6,801 bases of DNA from Vulcanimicrobiota bacterium (GCA_030042755.1 JASHZC010000165.1:1-6801), one strand, 5' to 3'. Shown: positions 1 to 6,581, counted from the first letter of the stretch. Translations and numbers: made by a program. Notes: a model not told the origin generated them from the sequence alone.

Positions 1-626
1 ACCAGGTCACGGAGTACGCGGTCCGCAAAAACACGCCGCTCAAGACGCTCTCTGTCTCCTTCGATTTTCCGACCAGCTGCGCCATGGATACCAACGGCGA
101 CTTTGCACTCGGAAACTACGATGGCGGCCAAGTCGCCATCTACAAAAACGCGAGCGGCACGCCCACCATTTACAGCACGGCGTTGGACGAAGAGTTCTTC
201 GACGGCTACGACGGCCAGGGAAATCTCTTCGCCGACGGCTTTACCGGTGACCGTACGGGCTTCGCGCTTGTCGAGCTCCCGAAGGGCAGCACCAGCTTCA
301 AAACGATCGCCACGAGCAACACTGTACGGTTCCCCGGCTCGGTGCAGTGGGACGGCACGTACCTCACCGTCTTCGATCAGTTAGCGGACAATATCTATCA
401 GTACACCGTCAGCGGAACGACCGCAACGTTGGAGGGCACTATACCGCTCTCGGGTGTCGGCGACTGCGCGCAGACCTGGATCGTTAAGGGCCTTGTCTAT
501 TGCGGGGACGCGGGCAACAACGACGGCGAGGTTTTCAACTACCCGGCAGGCGGTTCGGCGGCTGCAGTATTTACGGGCAACTTTGTGGATCCGCTCGGCG
601 TGACGGCAGCCGAAAAAACCAGATAG
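1..626 (+). CDS. Beta-propeller-like secreted protein, 3' portion (partial)
   Basis: The frame is open from base 3 to the TAG at 624-626, giving 207 residues with no start in view. The ATG at 84 is internal, because the 27 codons before it read naturally into the same fold. About four units of roughly 40-50 residues can be seen. Each has a Gly/Asp-rich turn followed by a hydrophobic strand, such as QVAIYKN, FALVELPKG, NIYQYTVSG and EVFNYPAGG, which is the look of an NHL/SMP-30/YncE-type beta-propeller. No catalytic motif is recognisable. Proteins of this style are often exported and function is usually unknown; the signal peptide would lie upstream of the window. It converges on the DUF849 gene with only 11 bp between stop codons. 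The fold call is an inference from strand periodicity; another repeat-type extracellular protein is possible. Confidence 0.72.
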   Translation, partial: QVTEYAVRKNTPLKTLSVSFDFPTSCAMDTNGDFALGNYDGGQVAIYKNASGTPTIYSTALDEEFFDGYDGQGNLFADGFTGDRTGFALVELPKGSTSFKTIATSNTVRFPGSVQWDGTYLTVFDQLADNIYQYTVSGTTATLEGTIPLSGVGDCAQTWIVKGLVYCGDAGNNDGEVFNYPAGGSAAAVFTGNFVDPLGVTAAEKTR

Positions 627-637
627 TCGCAACCACC

Positions 638-1756
638 TTATGCTAAGAGGTGCCCGTCTGAGCCGGCGACGACCGGTTCCCGCATCCTTCCGTCCGATTT
701 GTGCACCAGGAAGCCTTGGTGACCGGATTCGCGATTCGGAGGCAGACCGAGGTTAGCCAGTGTCTCGTCGGTGCTCTTGTAGGTCACGCCGATCTTCAGC
801 ATCTGCCGCGCCTGGTCGGGTGTAGCAATATCGCGGCCAATCTCGCGGGCCATCCGAACGTGCCGCTCGATCATTTGCACGGTGGTCATTCGCACGCCCT
901 TTTTTACGTCCCAGATGTTATCCTCAATGCCCGCACGCGTGTGTTGCCCAAGGGCGATCATCATCATCGAGATCGGGTGCGTCAAGCGGAAGGTCGTTTG
1001 ATAGGTAAAAAAAGATCCGTGCGGCGTTCGGCGGACGATCTCCATCAGATCAAACGGGTTGGCGCCGCAAATCCCACCCCCGCCGGTGCTGAAGAAACCG
1101 TTCATCGGCCCCATGTACTCGCCTCGACGAATCATCCTCTCCACGAGCTCGAGCCCGTGAACATGCGGAAGCGCGAAATACGGCTGTATCCCGTGCTCGA
1201 CGCAAAGCTTAGTCTCCTCGACATAGAAGTCCGGGGTTGCATCCGCGACCATGTTGGAAATTCCGTGCATCGAATCTTCGTTGCACAGGCGCGTTCCTTC
1301 GAACACGTCCATTGGGTGCAAGGCGGTCAAGTCGTAGAGCGTCGTACCGCAGGAGACGGTTATCTGATCGGGCTTGGGATCGATGGTCGTTAACTTGTGA
1401 CGCTGCTCGTACGTGCCGAAGGCCCCGACTTCGCCCGGCTCGGGCGCGAACGAGATCGACCCGCCCACTTGGAGGACCATCTTGGGCACGGCTTCGCGCA
1501 AACGCGCGATCTGCTCGCCGTATTCCTTAAAGTTCTTCGAGATATGCCCGGTCTTTGGATCGCGCACGTGGATGTGCAGGAGCGTCGCGCCGGCGTTGTA
1601 GCAATCTACGGCCGCCTGAACTTGTTCATCCCACGTGAGCGGGATATATCCGGGAGGGCCGTCCTGCGGCATCCACATCGGCCCGTATGGCGCTGCCGTT
1701 ATCATTAACGGTGCCATGTTTTCCGGTAAAAGCGAATCATCGGTAAAATACGCCAT
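638..1756 (-). CDS. DUF849 / BKACE family beta-keto acid cleavage enzyme (3-keto-5-aminohexanoate cleavage-like)
   Basis: This encodes a 372-residue cytoplasmic enzyme of the BKACE (DUF849, COG3246) family, Zn-dependent TIM barrels that condense a beta-keto acid with acetyl-CoA and split it into acetoacetate and a new acyl-CoA. Visible hallmarks are MITAAPYGP (18-26) on the first strand, the metal-binding HIHVRDP (61-67, H61 and H63), QVGGS (96-100), and GQHTRAGIEDN (270-280), which supplies the expected catalytic Arg274, metal ligand Glu278 and Asp279. At 372 residues it is longer than the roughly 270-310 of the first described members, with a C-terminal tail after about residue 310 that fits a longer subfamily. 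The open frame extends 86 codons further upstream to 2014, but that part has no family resemblance, so I chose the ATG at 1754-1756. It is preceded by a purine-rich GAGAGGAA (1767-1774 on the complement). No pathway partner (acyl-CoA ligase, dehydrogenase) is adjacent, so the keto-acid substrate cannot be assigned. Confidence 0.9.
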   Translation of the reverse strand: MAYFTDDSLLPENMAPLMITAAPYGPMWMPQDGPPGYIPLTWDEQVQAAVDCYNAGATLLHIHVRDPKTGHISKNFKEYGEQIARLREAVPKMVLQVGGSISFAPEPGEVGAFGTYEQRHKLTTIDPKPDQITVSCGTTLYDLTALHPMDVFEGTRLCNEDSMHGISNMVADATPDFYVEETKLCVEHGIQPYFALPHVHGLELVERMIRRGEYMGPMNGFFSTGGGGICGANPFDLMEIVRRTPHGSFFTYQTTFRLTHPISMMMIALGQHTRAGIEDNIWDVKKGVRMTTVQMIERHVRMAREIGRDIATPDQARQMLKIGVTYKSTDETLANLGLPPNRESGHQGFLVHKSDGRMREPVVAGSDGHLLA

Positions 1757-2055
1757 TTTAAGAAGCTTCCTCTCTTCAATGGACGGCAGGATCTGTCGGC
1801 GGCTGCGTACCTTCGTTCGGACGGCCGAATCCTCATTTAAAATCCGTGGCGGGAGGCGGCTTTGAGCAGCGCCTGGTAAAATACGCGAATGGCCATCACG
1901 CTGGAGCGCGCGGTTCCGATCCTGCGCATCTTCGACGTAACAAAGGCGCGCGCGGGCGTAAGCGTCAGTTTGGGGCATTAGCAGGGCAAGCCGGGGGCGG
2001 CTGAGCATTAACACTCAGGAATCTCACAATCTATTTGCTACCAGATCGGAGCCAT
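1757..2055. other. Intergenic region between divergent DUF849 and S53 peptidase genes
   Basis: This 299-bp stretch lies between two divergently transcribed genes and must hold both of their promoters. It contains an AT-rich patch around 1834-1843 (ATTTAAAAT), a possible promoter part for the - strand gene. It also holds the glyoxalase-like stub (1889-1981) and a weak 5-bp inverted repeat CTGAG-N8-CTCAG (2001-2018). For the peptidase gene, TTAACA at 2008-2013 could serve as a -35 box, but no good -10 hexamer follows at 16-18 bp. I cannot assign either promoter with confidence. Confidence 0.5.
1889..1981 (+). pseudogene. Truncated glyoxalase/bleomycin-resistance-fold gene remnant (N-terminal stub)
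   Basis: An ATG at 1889 opens a 30-codon frame ending at TAG 1979-1981. Its first 20 residues, including RAVPILRIFDVTKA, closely resemble the start of small glyoxalase-superfamily proteins (the VPILRIFD-x-AKA-x-EFY type, about 120 residues). The resemblance stops abruptly after codon 20: the expected EFY-x-x-(F/Y)LGF continuation is absent and is not found in the other forward frames downstream. The remaining ten codons look random. This is therefore best read as a decayed or deleted gene of which only the 5' end remains, with a breakpoint near 1949 in a GCGCGCGCGGGCG stretch. There is no Shine-Dalgarno at normal spacing, but a TAAAAT hexamer lies at 1877-1882. The family call relies on memory of the N-terminal motif and a short match; chance resemblance cannot be excluded. 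Confidence 0.55.
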
Positions 2056-3873
2056 ATGCGAAGCACAACACGCGCGCTAGCATCCGCCCTCGGATTTTCA
2101 TTGGCCCTGACCGCCTGCGGGGGTCAGAACGCCTCCCTCCCCGGAGTGGGACCCGGGAGTAATGGCGTCGCGCCCGAGTCATCGGTGCGCGCGGCGTCTG
2201 CAGACAAGCCCTTGATCTCGATTCCCAGGTTGTCCGGCGACCTCGCGTACACCGACGTAGGCCGTCGCCCGGCGAACTCGCCGGTTCGGGTGTCGCTGAC
2301 GCTTCGCTACAATCATCAGGCCGAACTCGACCGCTTCGTCGCAATGATCAGTGCGCCGCACTCTCATTCGAGGCGTTTCCTCACCCGCCAGCAGTTCGAT
2401 GATCGCTATGCACCGACACCGCGACAAGAGCAGCGCATCGTACAAGCCCTGCAGCGGGCGGGCTTTACGATCGTGCAACGCTTTGCCAATCGTACCATCA
2501 TCGATGCTGCTGCGCGCTCGGCGGTCGTCGAGCATTTCTTTTCAACTGAGATCCACAACGTCCACCAGGGCACGTACGGCGAACGGTACACGAACTTCGC
2601 GCCCGCGACGGCGCCGCGTGAGATTGCACCGCTCGTACGCGACATCTCACTCAACAACTTGATCGTCGTCCGCACCGGCCCGCAGCCGGACGCGCGACGT
2701 CATCGTCCGTCGCCGTCGCCGTCGCCCACCCCGACGACGCGCCCGAGTCCGACGCCCACCGCCAGCCCGACGCCGAAGCCCACTGCAAGTCCGACGCCGA
2801 CGGCCAGCCCGACGTCAACGCCGAGCGGCGGCTGCAACGGCGCTCCGGCGGACAACGGGCCTCTCACGAACTCTTACGGAACGCTGGCCACGGGCGTGGC
2901 TAAGCCGTTTGACTTCCCCGTGCAGCACGGATGCAACGGCGCCGGCTACACGGCCGCGATCGCGATCGATGACCCGGTAAACACGAGCTACCTCGCCACG
3001 TATCTATCTGCTGCGGATGTGACCCAGACGGGCACCGTTACCAATGAAGCCGTCGACGGCGGGGGCAAGGGCGACGATGCCGAGACGGATCTCGATGTTC
3101 AAACCATATCCGGGCTCGCTCCGGGAGCGAACATCATCGTCTACGATATGGGCTCGCTTGGAGATCAGCAAATCGAAGACACCTATAATCAGGTGCTCAC
3201 CGACGGCAAGGCTACGGCCGTGAACTCCTCGTTTGGCGGATGCGAGTCGAGTGACGTTCCATTCGCAGACTCGACGAATGCCATCGCGGAACAAGGTGCT
3301 TCGGAGGGCGTTGAGTTCTCGGCCTCGAGCGGCGACTCGGGAAGCAACGAATGCGGCTCGGAAGGCGTTAGCACGCCGGCCGGCGATCCGTACTTCTCGT
3401 CGCTCGGAGGCATCGACTTCACCGAATCCAGCGGCGGAGTCCTGACCAGCGTCACGATGGGCAGCGTCGACGGTTATGCCGGAGGCGGCGGCGTGTCGAC
3501 CGTCTTCGCGCTGCCCAGCTACCAGAGCGGGATCACCGGCATGATTACGTCGGGGCGCAACCAGCCCGACATCTCGCTACCGTTCTTCCCCGTCGCGGTG
3601 TACACGGGCGGGAGTTGGGGCGAGTACCTGGGCACGTCGTGGTCGTCGCCGGCCTCAGTGGCGCTGATCCTCGAAGCAAACGAGCTTCACTCCACGAAGC
3701 TGGGCTGGGTCGATCCGACGATATACAGCCTCTTCTCGCAGACCGGCTACGACACGTACTACACGCCTTGCACATCGGGTAGTAACGGCGCGTACTCGTG
3801 TAGCGCCACGCAATACAATCAAGCCGCGGGGATTGGCGCCCCGAAGGGCTGGGCTCTGGCCAACGCGCTTTAG
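2056..3873 (+). CDS. Lipoprotein S53 family peptidase (sedolisin/kumamolisin-like, with pro-domain and Pro-rich linker)
   Basis: This encodes a 605-residue exported serine-carboxyl peptidase. Domains in order: a lipoprotein signal peptide with lipobox L18-T19-A20-C21; a spacer; a pro-kumamolisin activation domain (about 76-205); a Pro/Ser/Thr linker (about 219-257); and an S53 catalytic domain (about 260-605). The sedolisin triad is present: Glu343 and Asp347 in AETDLD, and Ser528 in GTSWSSP. The oxyanion Asp427 sits in SSGDSG. Sedolisins self-cleave the pro-domain at acidic pH, so the mature enzyme might be released from the lipid-anchored pro-part; this is inference. The usual C-terminal calcium-ligand pattern is degenerate (Pro571, Ala584, Gln586, Asn588), and Cys572 and Cys582 flank that loop; six cysteines lie in the catalytic domain. 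The ATG at 2056 was preferred over an in-frame TTG at 2035 because it gives a proper signal peptide and has GGAG at 2048-2051, though the 4-nt spacing is short. Confidence 0.93.
   Translation: MRSTTRALASALGFSLALTACGGQNASLPGVGPGSNGVAPESSVRAASADKPLISIPRLSGDLAYTDVGRRPANSPVRVSLTLRYNHQAELDRFVAMISAPHSHSRRFLTRQQFDDRYAPTPRQEQRIVQALQRAGFTIVQRFANRTIIDAAARSAVVEHFFSTEIHNVHQGTYGERYTNFAPATAPREIAPLVRDISLNNLIVVRTGPQPDARRHRPSPSPSPTPTTRPSPTPTASPTPKPTASPTPTASPTSTPSGGCNGAPADNGPLTNSYGTLATGVAKPFDFPVQHGCNGAGYTAAIAIDDPVNTSYLATYLSAADVTQTGTVTNEAVDGGGKGDDAETDLDVQTISGLAPGANIIVYDMGSLGDQQIEDTYNQVLTDGKATAVNSSFGGCESSDVPFADSTNAIAEQGASEGVEFSASSGDSGSNECGSEGVSTPAGDPYFSSLGGIDFTESSGGVLTSVTMGSVDGYAGGGGVSTVFALPSYQSGITGMITSGRNQPDISLPFFPVAVYTGGSWGEYLGTSWSSPASVALILEANELHSTKLGWVDPTIYSLFSQTGYDTYYTPCTSGSNGAYSCSATQYNQAAGIGAPKGWALANAL
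2710..2826 (+). repeat. Pro-Ser/Thr linker-encoding degenerate repeat within the S53 peptidase gene
   Basis: Codons 219-257 of the peptidase encode a low-complexity linker built from SPTP, ASPTP and PTA units, between the pro-domain and the catalytic domain. At DNA level the units are variations on CCGACGCC(C/G) and AGCCCGACG, so the tract is an imperfect in-frame tandem repeat rather than an exact satellite. It probably forms an extended, protease-accessible tether. The length of such tracts can vary between strains by slippage or recombination. Confidence 0.8.
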
Positions 3874-3891
3874 ATTCGGTCCACGATAAAT

Positions 3892-3924
3892 GGAATGGGG
3901 GGGCGTTTCGACGCACCCCATTCC
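3892..3924. terminator. Bidirectional terminator-like hairpin between convergent genes
   Basis: GGAATGGGG (3892-3900) pairs with CCCCATTCC (3916-3924) for nine base pairs. After a small GG/A internal loop, GCGT (3903-3906) pairs with ACGC (3911-3914) around a TTCG loop. The hairpin sits in the 55-bp gap between the convergent peptidase and HAD genes, where a shared terminator is expected. Neither side has a strong T-run (TCATCT on the + strand, ATTTATC on the - strand), so classical intrinsic termination is plausible but not certain. Confidence 0.68.
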
Positions 3925-3928
3925 TCAT

Positions 3929-4852
3929 CTAGTTCGAGGGAAAGACCGTTCTCCAGTCTCGTTTCATGTCCACGACGAGCCAGCCTCTCGATTTAGCCTC
4001 ATCAAGCGCCTCGCTGAGTTTGCCGAATGGTGAATGAGCGTCGTACGCATACTCGCGATCCGAATCGGTGTGGTGCACGAGTAGTATCAAGCGCGCTCCG
4101 CTGCCGCCGGCGGTCCATTGCAGCATTTCGAGGTCGCCGTCAGAGTTTCCAAACGCCGCAATGGGCTGCTGTCCGATGTACTCGTGGATCCCGACCGGTT
4201 TCCCTATGCCGTCATCAATGAGGTTGATCTGCGGGGTACGGATTAGAACCGGCTGACCGTCGCGCATTTCGAACTTCGTCTTCAGCGAGCTGCCGACGAC
4301 GCGGCGCAACGGCACGCCGTAGACGCGCTCCGCCCACGGACGTACGAACTCCATGCCGCCACCGGTGACGATGTAGACGTCAAAATCACTCGCCTTTAAG
4401 TACTGGATCAGCTCCAGCATCGGCTGGTAGACGCATTCCGTGTAGAGGCGATTGAAACGCGGGTGTCGAGCCGTTTCGATCCAGTCTTTGGCCGTTTCGG
4501 CAAACTCCTCGGTCGTCATTCCGCATTGAGTCGCCGCGAGCAGTTCCATAAGGCCCGGCACGCCAGCCGCTGCCAGCCCGGCTAGGTCGTTCTCCAAAAC
4601 GAACTTGAAGGGCGCCGTGGTCTTCCACTCCGGATGGTCTGGAGCAAGCTTTCTGACGTCGTCGAGCAGGAACGCAAGCTGCGTGTACATCGGCTGTTCG
4701 ACCCACAACGTTCCATCATTGTCGAATAGCGCAACGCGGTCGGGCTCGCGCACGTAGTCCGGGCTTCCTTCAGACGTTACCCGTTTTACGAAATCAACAA
4801 TGGCTTGCTTTGTGGCTCCATCGTTCCAGGACGGCAGCGGATCGGGCGTCAT
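3929..4852 (-). CDS. HAD-superfamily phosphatase (phosphoserine phosphatase-like)
   Basis: This encodes a 307-residue haloacid-dehalogenase-superfamily hydrolase, probably a cytoplasmic phosphomonoesterase, since no signal peptide or membrane segment is visible. The four HAD motifs are present: motif I DNDGT (44-48, nucleophile Asp44 and general acid Asp46); motif II as Thr163 in IVTGGG; motif III Lys218 in GIGKPVG; and motif IV GNSDGD (235-240, metal-binding Asp238 and Asp240). Between motifs I and II lies a helical insertion of about 110 residues, like the C1 cap of phosphoserine phosphatase-type enzymes. The start ATG (4850-4852) overlaps the stop codon of the upstream phosphoesterase as ATGA, and a GAGGAA Shine-Dalgarno (4859-4864 on the complement) lies inside the upstream gene, so the two are one operon and probably translationally coupled. 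The substrate cannot be read from sequence; phosphorylcholine or another product of the upstream enzyme is a guess from context. Confidence 0.88.
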   Translation of the reverse strand: MTPDPLPSWNDGATKQAIVDFVKRVTSEGSPDYVREPDRVALFDNDGTLWVEQPMYTQLAFLLDDVRKLAPDHPEWKTTAPFKFVLENDLAGLAAAGVPGLMELLAATQCGMTTEEFAETAKDWIETARHPRFNRLYTECVYQPMLELIQYLKASDFDVYIVTGGGMEFVRPWAERVYGVPLRRVVGSSLKTKFEMRDGQPVLIRTPQINLIDDGIGKPVGIHEYIGQQPIAAFGNSDGDLEMLQWTAGGSGARLILLVHHTDSDREYAYDAHSPFGKLSEALDEAKSRGWLVVDMKRDWRTVFPSN

Positions 4853-6513
4853 GCGGAGTTCCTCAGGCCGGGAAATATGTCCAGGGACATATTACGCATA
4901 ATCTCTTGCGCTTGGGCGCCGGTGATGTCGGTATCGCGCGGGATATCCGGAACGTTTGCACCCAGGCTTTTCTCAAAGGCAAGGATTCCGAAGAAGATCC
5001 CCTTGCCGAGAACGGAGAGCGGCAGGTTTGGTGGGAGGAGTGCAGCGTTGAATGCCGGCACCGGTTGCGGTGTAACGTCCGGCCATTGCTCGGGGGGCCT
5101 CGGCGTACCGAGCGACAGAACCGGCGCGATGTCCGCAGCGATGGTATCGCGCGCGGTCAGCGGCGGTCCGAGCGACCATCGCTCGCGCAGCGTTCGTATC
5201 ACCGACGTATGCCGGTACTCTTCGGTAACGACGCGGCGAGCGGGAATCCACGCGGAGATCGCGACTGCCGGCACTCGCTGGCCCGACCGGTCAAAGGTAA
5301 ACCCCATCTGGCCCGGCGGCGATGAAGAGTCCGGGGGCGGAGCCGGCGGCGGGCCGACGTGATCGTACGTGCCGCCCGCTTCATCGAACGTAACCAGGAG
5401 CAGCGTGTTGAGATAGTTCGATCCGCTTGATGATGACGAGGTCCTAACCGCGCCGTAAACCTTCGCAAGCAACGCTTCGCCGCCGAGCAACGAAGAGGGA
5501 GGATCCCACGGTAAGCCGTGCAGTAAGGCGGAGATCGGCGGATGCATGTCGTTATGGCCGTGCCACAAATTGGGTTCGATAAATGCATAGTTGGGGAGCC
5601 GGCCGTTCTTCGCGTCCTCCAAAAAGTCTTCAACCGTAAAGAAGTTTGTTGCAAAGCGGCTGTGGAGGCGCGAGGCATGAATGATGCCCGTCATCGAGGC
5701 GGGGCTGGGAGCATCGCAATACACTCGCCAGGTGAGGCCTTTTGCTTCCAGTCGCTCGAAGATCGTCTCTGCGGTATTGTGAACGGGAAAGGCGTCGGCC
5801 GGCGGAAAGTTGATGACGTATCCCGAGGCCGTCGCAGCGTGAAAGAACGAGCGGTTCGTAAACGTCTGCGACGGCACTTCGCAGAACCAGTGATCGAACG
5901 TGGCGAATCCCCGTGCCAGGGTCGAAGTTACCGGCAGCTGCGCAGGCGTGTAGCCCGTCATGATCTGGGCGTACTCTTCGTAGGTTGGCTGGCGCCCTAT
6001 CTCGGCCGTGAACGCGCTGATATAATCGGCGACAAAGCCGTCCATCGTGGGTTGCTGCCCCGCGCTCGGCGCGTTGAAAGGAGCGACCATTTTCGACAGC
6101 GGCACGAACCGATTCTTCGGATCCTGCACGCCGAAGAGATCGGTGTTGATGTGGGGATACTCTTCGCCCGGGTCCGGCTTGGGCGTGTTCATATTTGCGG
6201 CGACGCCGTACGATATGACTTTGCGGCCGGCACCGTGCTCGGCCCAATCGGGGATCGGATTCGTCAGGACCTTGCCGACGACGCCCTCGAACGACTCGAC
6301 TTCACCCGGGCCGTAGAGCCGGCCCAGGACGTTGTCGAACGAACGATTTTCAAACATGACGACGACGATGTGATCGAGCGCATTTTGACGGTCGGCGATC
6401 GCCTTCGTGCTTTGGGCCTCCGCGACGCGCGGCAGCGCGCCGCCGACGGCCGCCATTCCGACGCATTCGGTGAAACGGCGGCGCGTAATCTTGCTGGAAT
6501 GCAGATCGGGCAT
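4849..6513 (-). CDS. Tat-exported phosphoesterase, phospholipase C / acid phosphatase (AcpA) family
   Basis: This encodes a 554-residue exported metal-dependent phosphoesterase (Pfam phosphoesterase family PF04185, which includes bacterial phospholipases C and acid phosphatase AcpA). The N-terminus has a twin-arginine signal, TRRRF (10-14), followed by a short hydrophobic run and a likely AEA-Q cleavage site (residues 31-34). Family motifs follow in order: FENRSFDNVLG (54-64, metal ligands Glu55 and Asn56); PSQTFTNRSFFH (214-225), the region of the Ser/Thr nucleophile; HGHNDMHP (318-325); TFDEAGGTYDHVGPP (375-389, with Asp377/Glu378 and His385); GQRVPAVAISAWIP (411-424); and YRHTSVIR (433-440). 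The C-terminal accessory domains of Pseudomonas PlcH are missing, so it resembles the shorter AcpA or mycobacterial Plc form. The frame extends to a TTG at 6552, but the ATG at 6511-6513 was chosen for its GGAGG and intact Tat motif. It is first in an operon with the HAD gene. Phospholipase and phosphomonoesterase activity cannot be told apart by eye. Confidence 0.93.
   Translation of the reverse strand: MPDLHSSKITRRRFTECVGMAAVGGALPRVAEAQSTKAIADRQNALDHIVVVMFENRSFDNVLGRLYGPGEVESFEGVVGKVLTNPIPDWAEHGAGRKVISYGVAANMNTPKPDPGEEYPHINTDLFGVQDPKNRFVPLSKMVAPFNAPSAGQQPTMDGFVADYISAFTAEIGRQPTYEEYAQIMTGYTPAQLPVTSTLARGFATFDHWFCEVPSQTFTNRSFFHAATASGYVINFPPADAFPVHNTAETIFERLEAKGLTWRVYCDAPSPASMTGIIHASRLHSRFATNFFTVEDFLEDAKNGRLPNYAFIEPNLWHGHNDMHPPISALLHGLPWDPPSSLLGGEALLAKVYGAVRTSSSSSGSNYLNTLLLVTFDEAGGTYDHVGPPPAPPPDSSSPPGQMGFTFDRSGQRVPAVAISAWIPARRVVTEEYRHTSVIRTLRERWSLGPPLTARDTIAADIAPVLSLGTPRPPEQWPDVTPQPVPAFNAALLPPNLPLSVLGKGIFFGILAFEKSLGANVPDIPRDTDITGAQAQEIMRNMSLDIFPGLRNSA
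4859..4864 (-). promoter_or_regulatory. Internal Shine-Dalgarno for the HAD phosphatase gene
   Basis: On the - strand, GAGGAA lies six bases before the HAD ATG and within the last codons of the phosphoesterase gene. With the ATGA stop/start overlap, this supports coupled translation, with termination of the first gene feeding initiation of the second. Confidence 0.7.
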
Positions 6514-6520
6514 GCTTCGA

Positions 6521-6525
6521 CCTCC
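6521..6525 (-). promoter_or_regulatory. Shine-Dalgarno deciding the phosphoesterase start
   Basis: On the - strand, GGAGG lies seven bases before the ATG at 6511-6513. It supports this start over the upstream in-frame TTG at 6552, which would also put 13 extra residues before the Tat signal. Confidence 0.8.
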
Positions 6526-6552
6526 AAGCAATCGCACGGCTGCCCCGCGCAA

Positions 6553-6581
6553 TTGCTCGCTTCCAACCCGCTTGGAATAAT
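6553..6581 (+). promoter_or_regulatory. Possible sigma70-type promoter for the 2H phosphoesterase-like gene
   Basis: TTGCTC (6553-6558) and AATAAT (6576-6581) are 17 bp apart, a standard -35/-10 spacing. The -10 box matches the TATAAT consensus at five of six positions, the -35 at only three of six. The downstream gene starts at 6620, which would give a leader of about 30 nt. This is a pattern match only. Confidence 0.35.
6561..6577. promoter_or_regulatory. Inverted repeat TTCCAA-N5-TTGGAA, candidate operator
   Basis: A perfect 6-bp inverted repeat with a CCCGC spacer lies in the 106-bp region between the divergent phosphoesterase operon and the 2H-like gene, inside the spacer of the candidate + strand promoter and overlapping the start of its -10. 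Its 17-bp span with dyad symmetry suits a dimeric helix-turn-helix repressor or activator. No regulator gene is adjacent, and the repeat does not resemble a Pho box as I know it. A short hairpin in the RNA is an alternative reading. Confidence 0.4.

Noticed and set aside
701..1393. A 230-codon open frame on the + strand inside the DUF849 gene
   Set aside because: It is antisense to the conserved BKACE motifs, and its translation is rich in His and Arg with no family resemblance.
1757..2014. N-terminal extension of the DUF849 protein by 86 codons
   Set aside because: The extension has no family similarity, overlaps the glyoxalase-like stub on the other strand, and is bypassed by an ATG with an upstream purine-rich site at the expected family N-terminus.
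2001..2018. Inverted repeat CTGAG-N8-CTCAG as terminator or operator
   Set aside because: The stem is only 5 bp with no T-run, and is likely to occur by chance.
2035..2055. TTG start seven codons upstream in the S53 peptidase
   Set aside because: It would place acidic and uncharged residues before the Arg-containing signal-peptide start. The ATG at 2056 gives a normal lipoprotein signal and has GGAG just upstream.
2710..2826. CRISPR-like or satellite repeat
   Set aside because: The repeat units are short, imperfect and in frame, and encode a Pro-Ser-Thr linker; there are no spacers.
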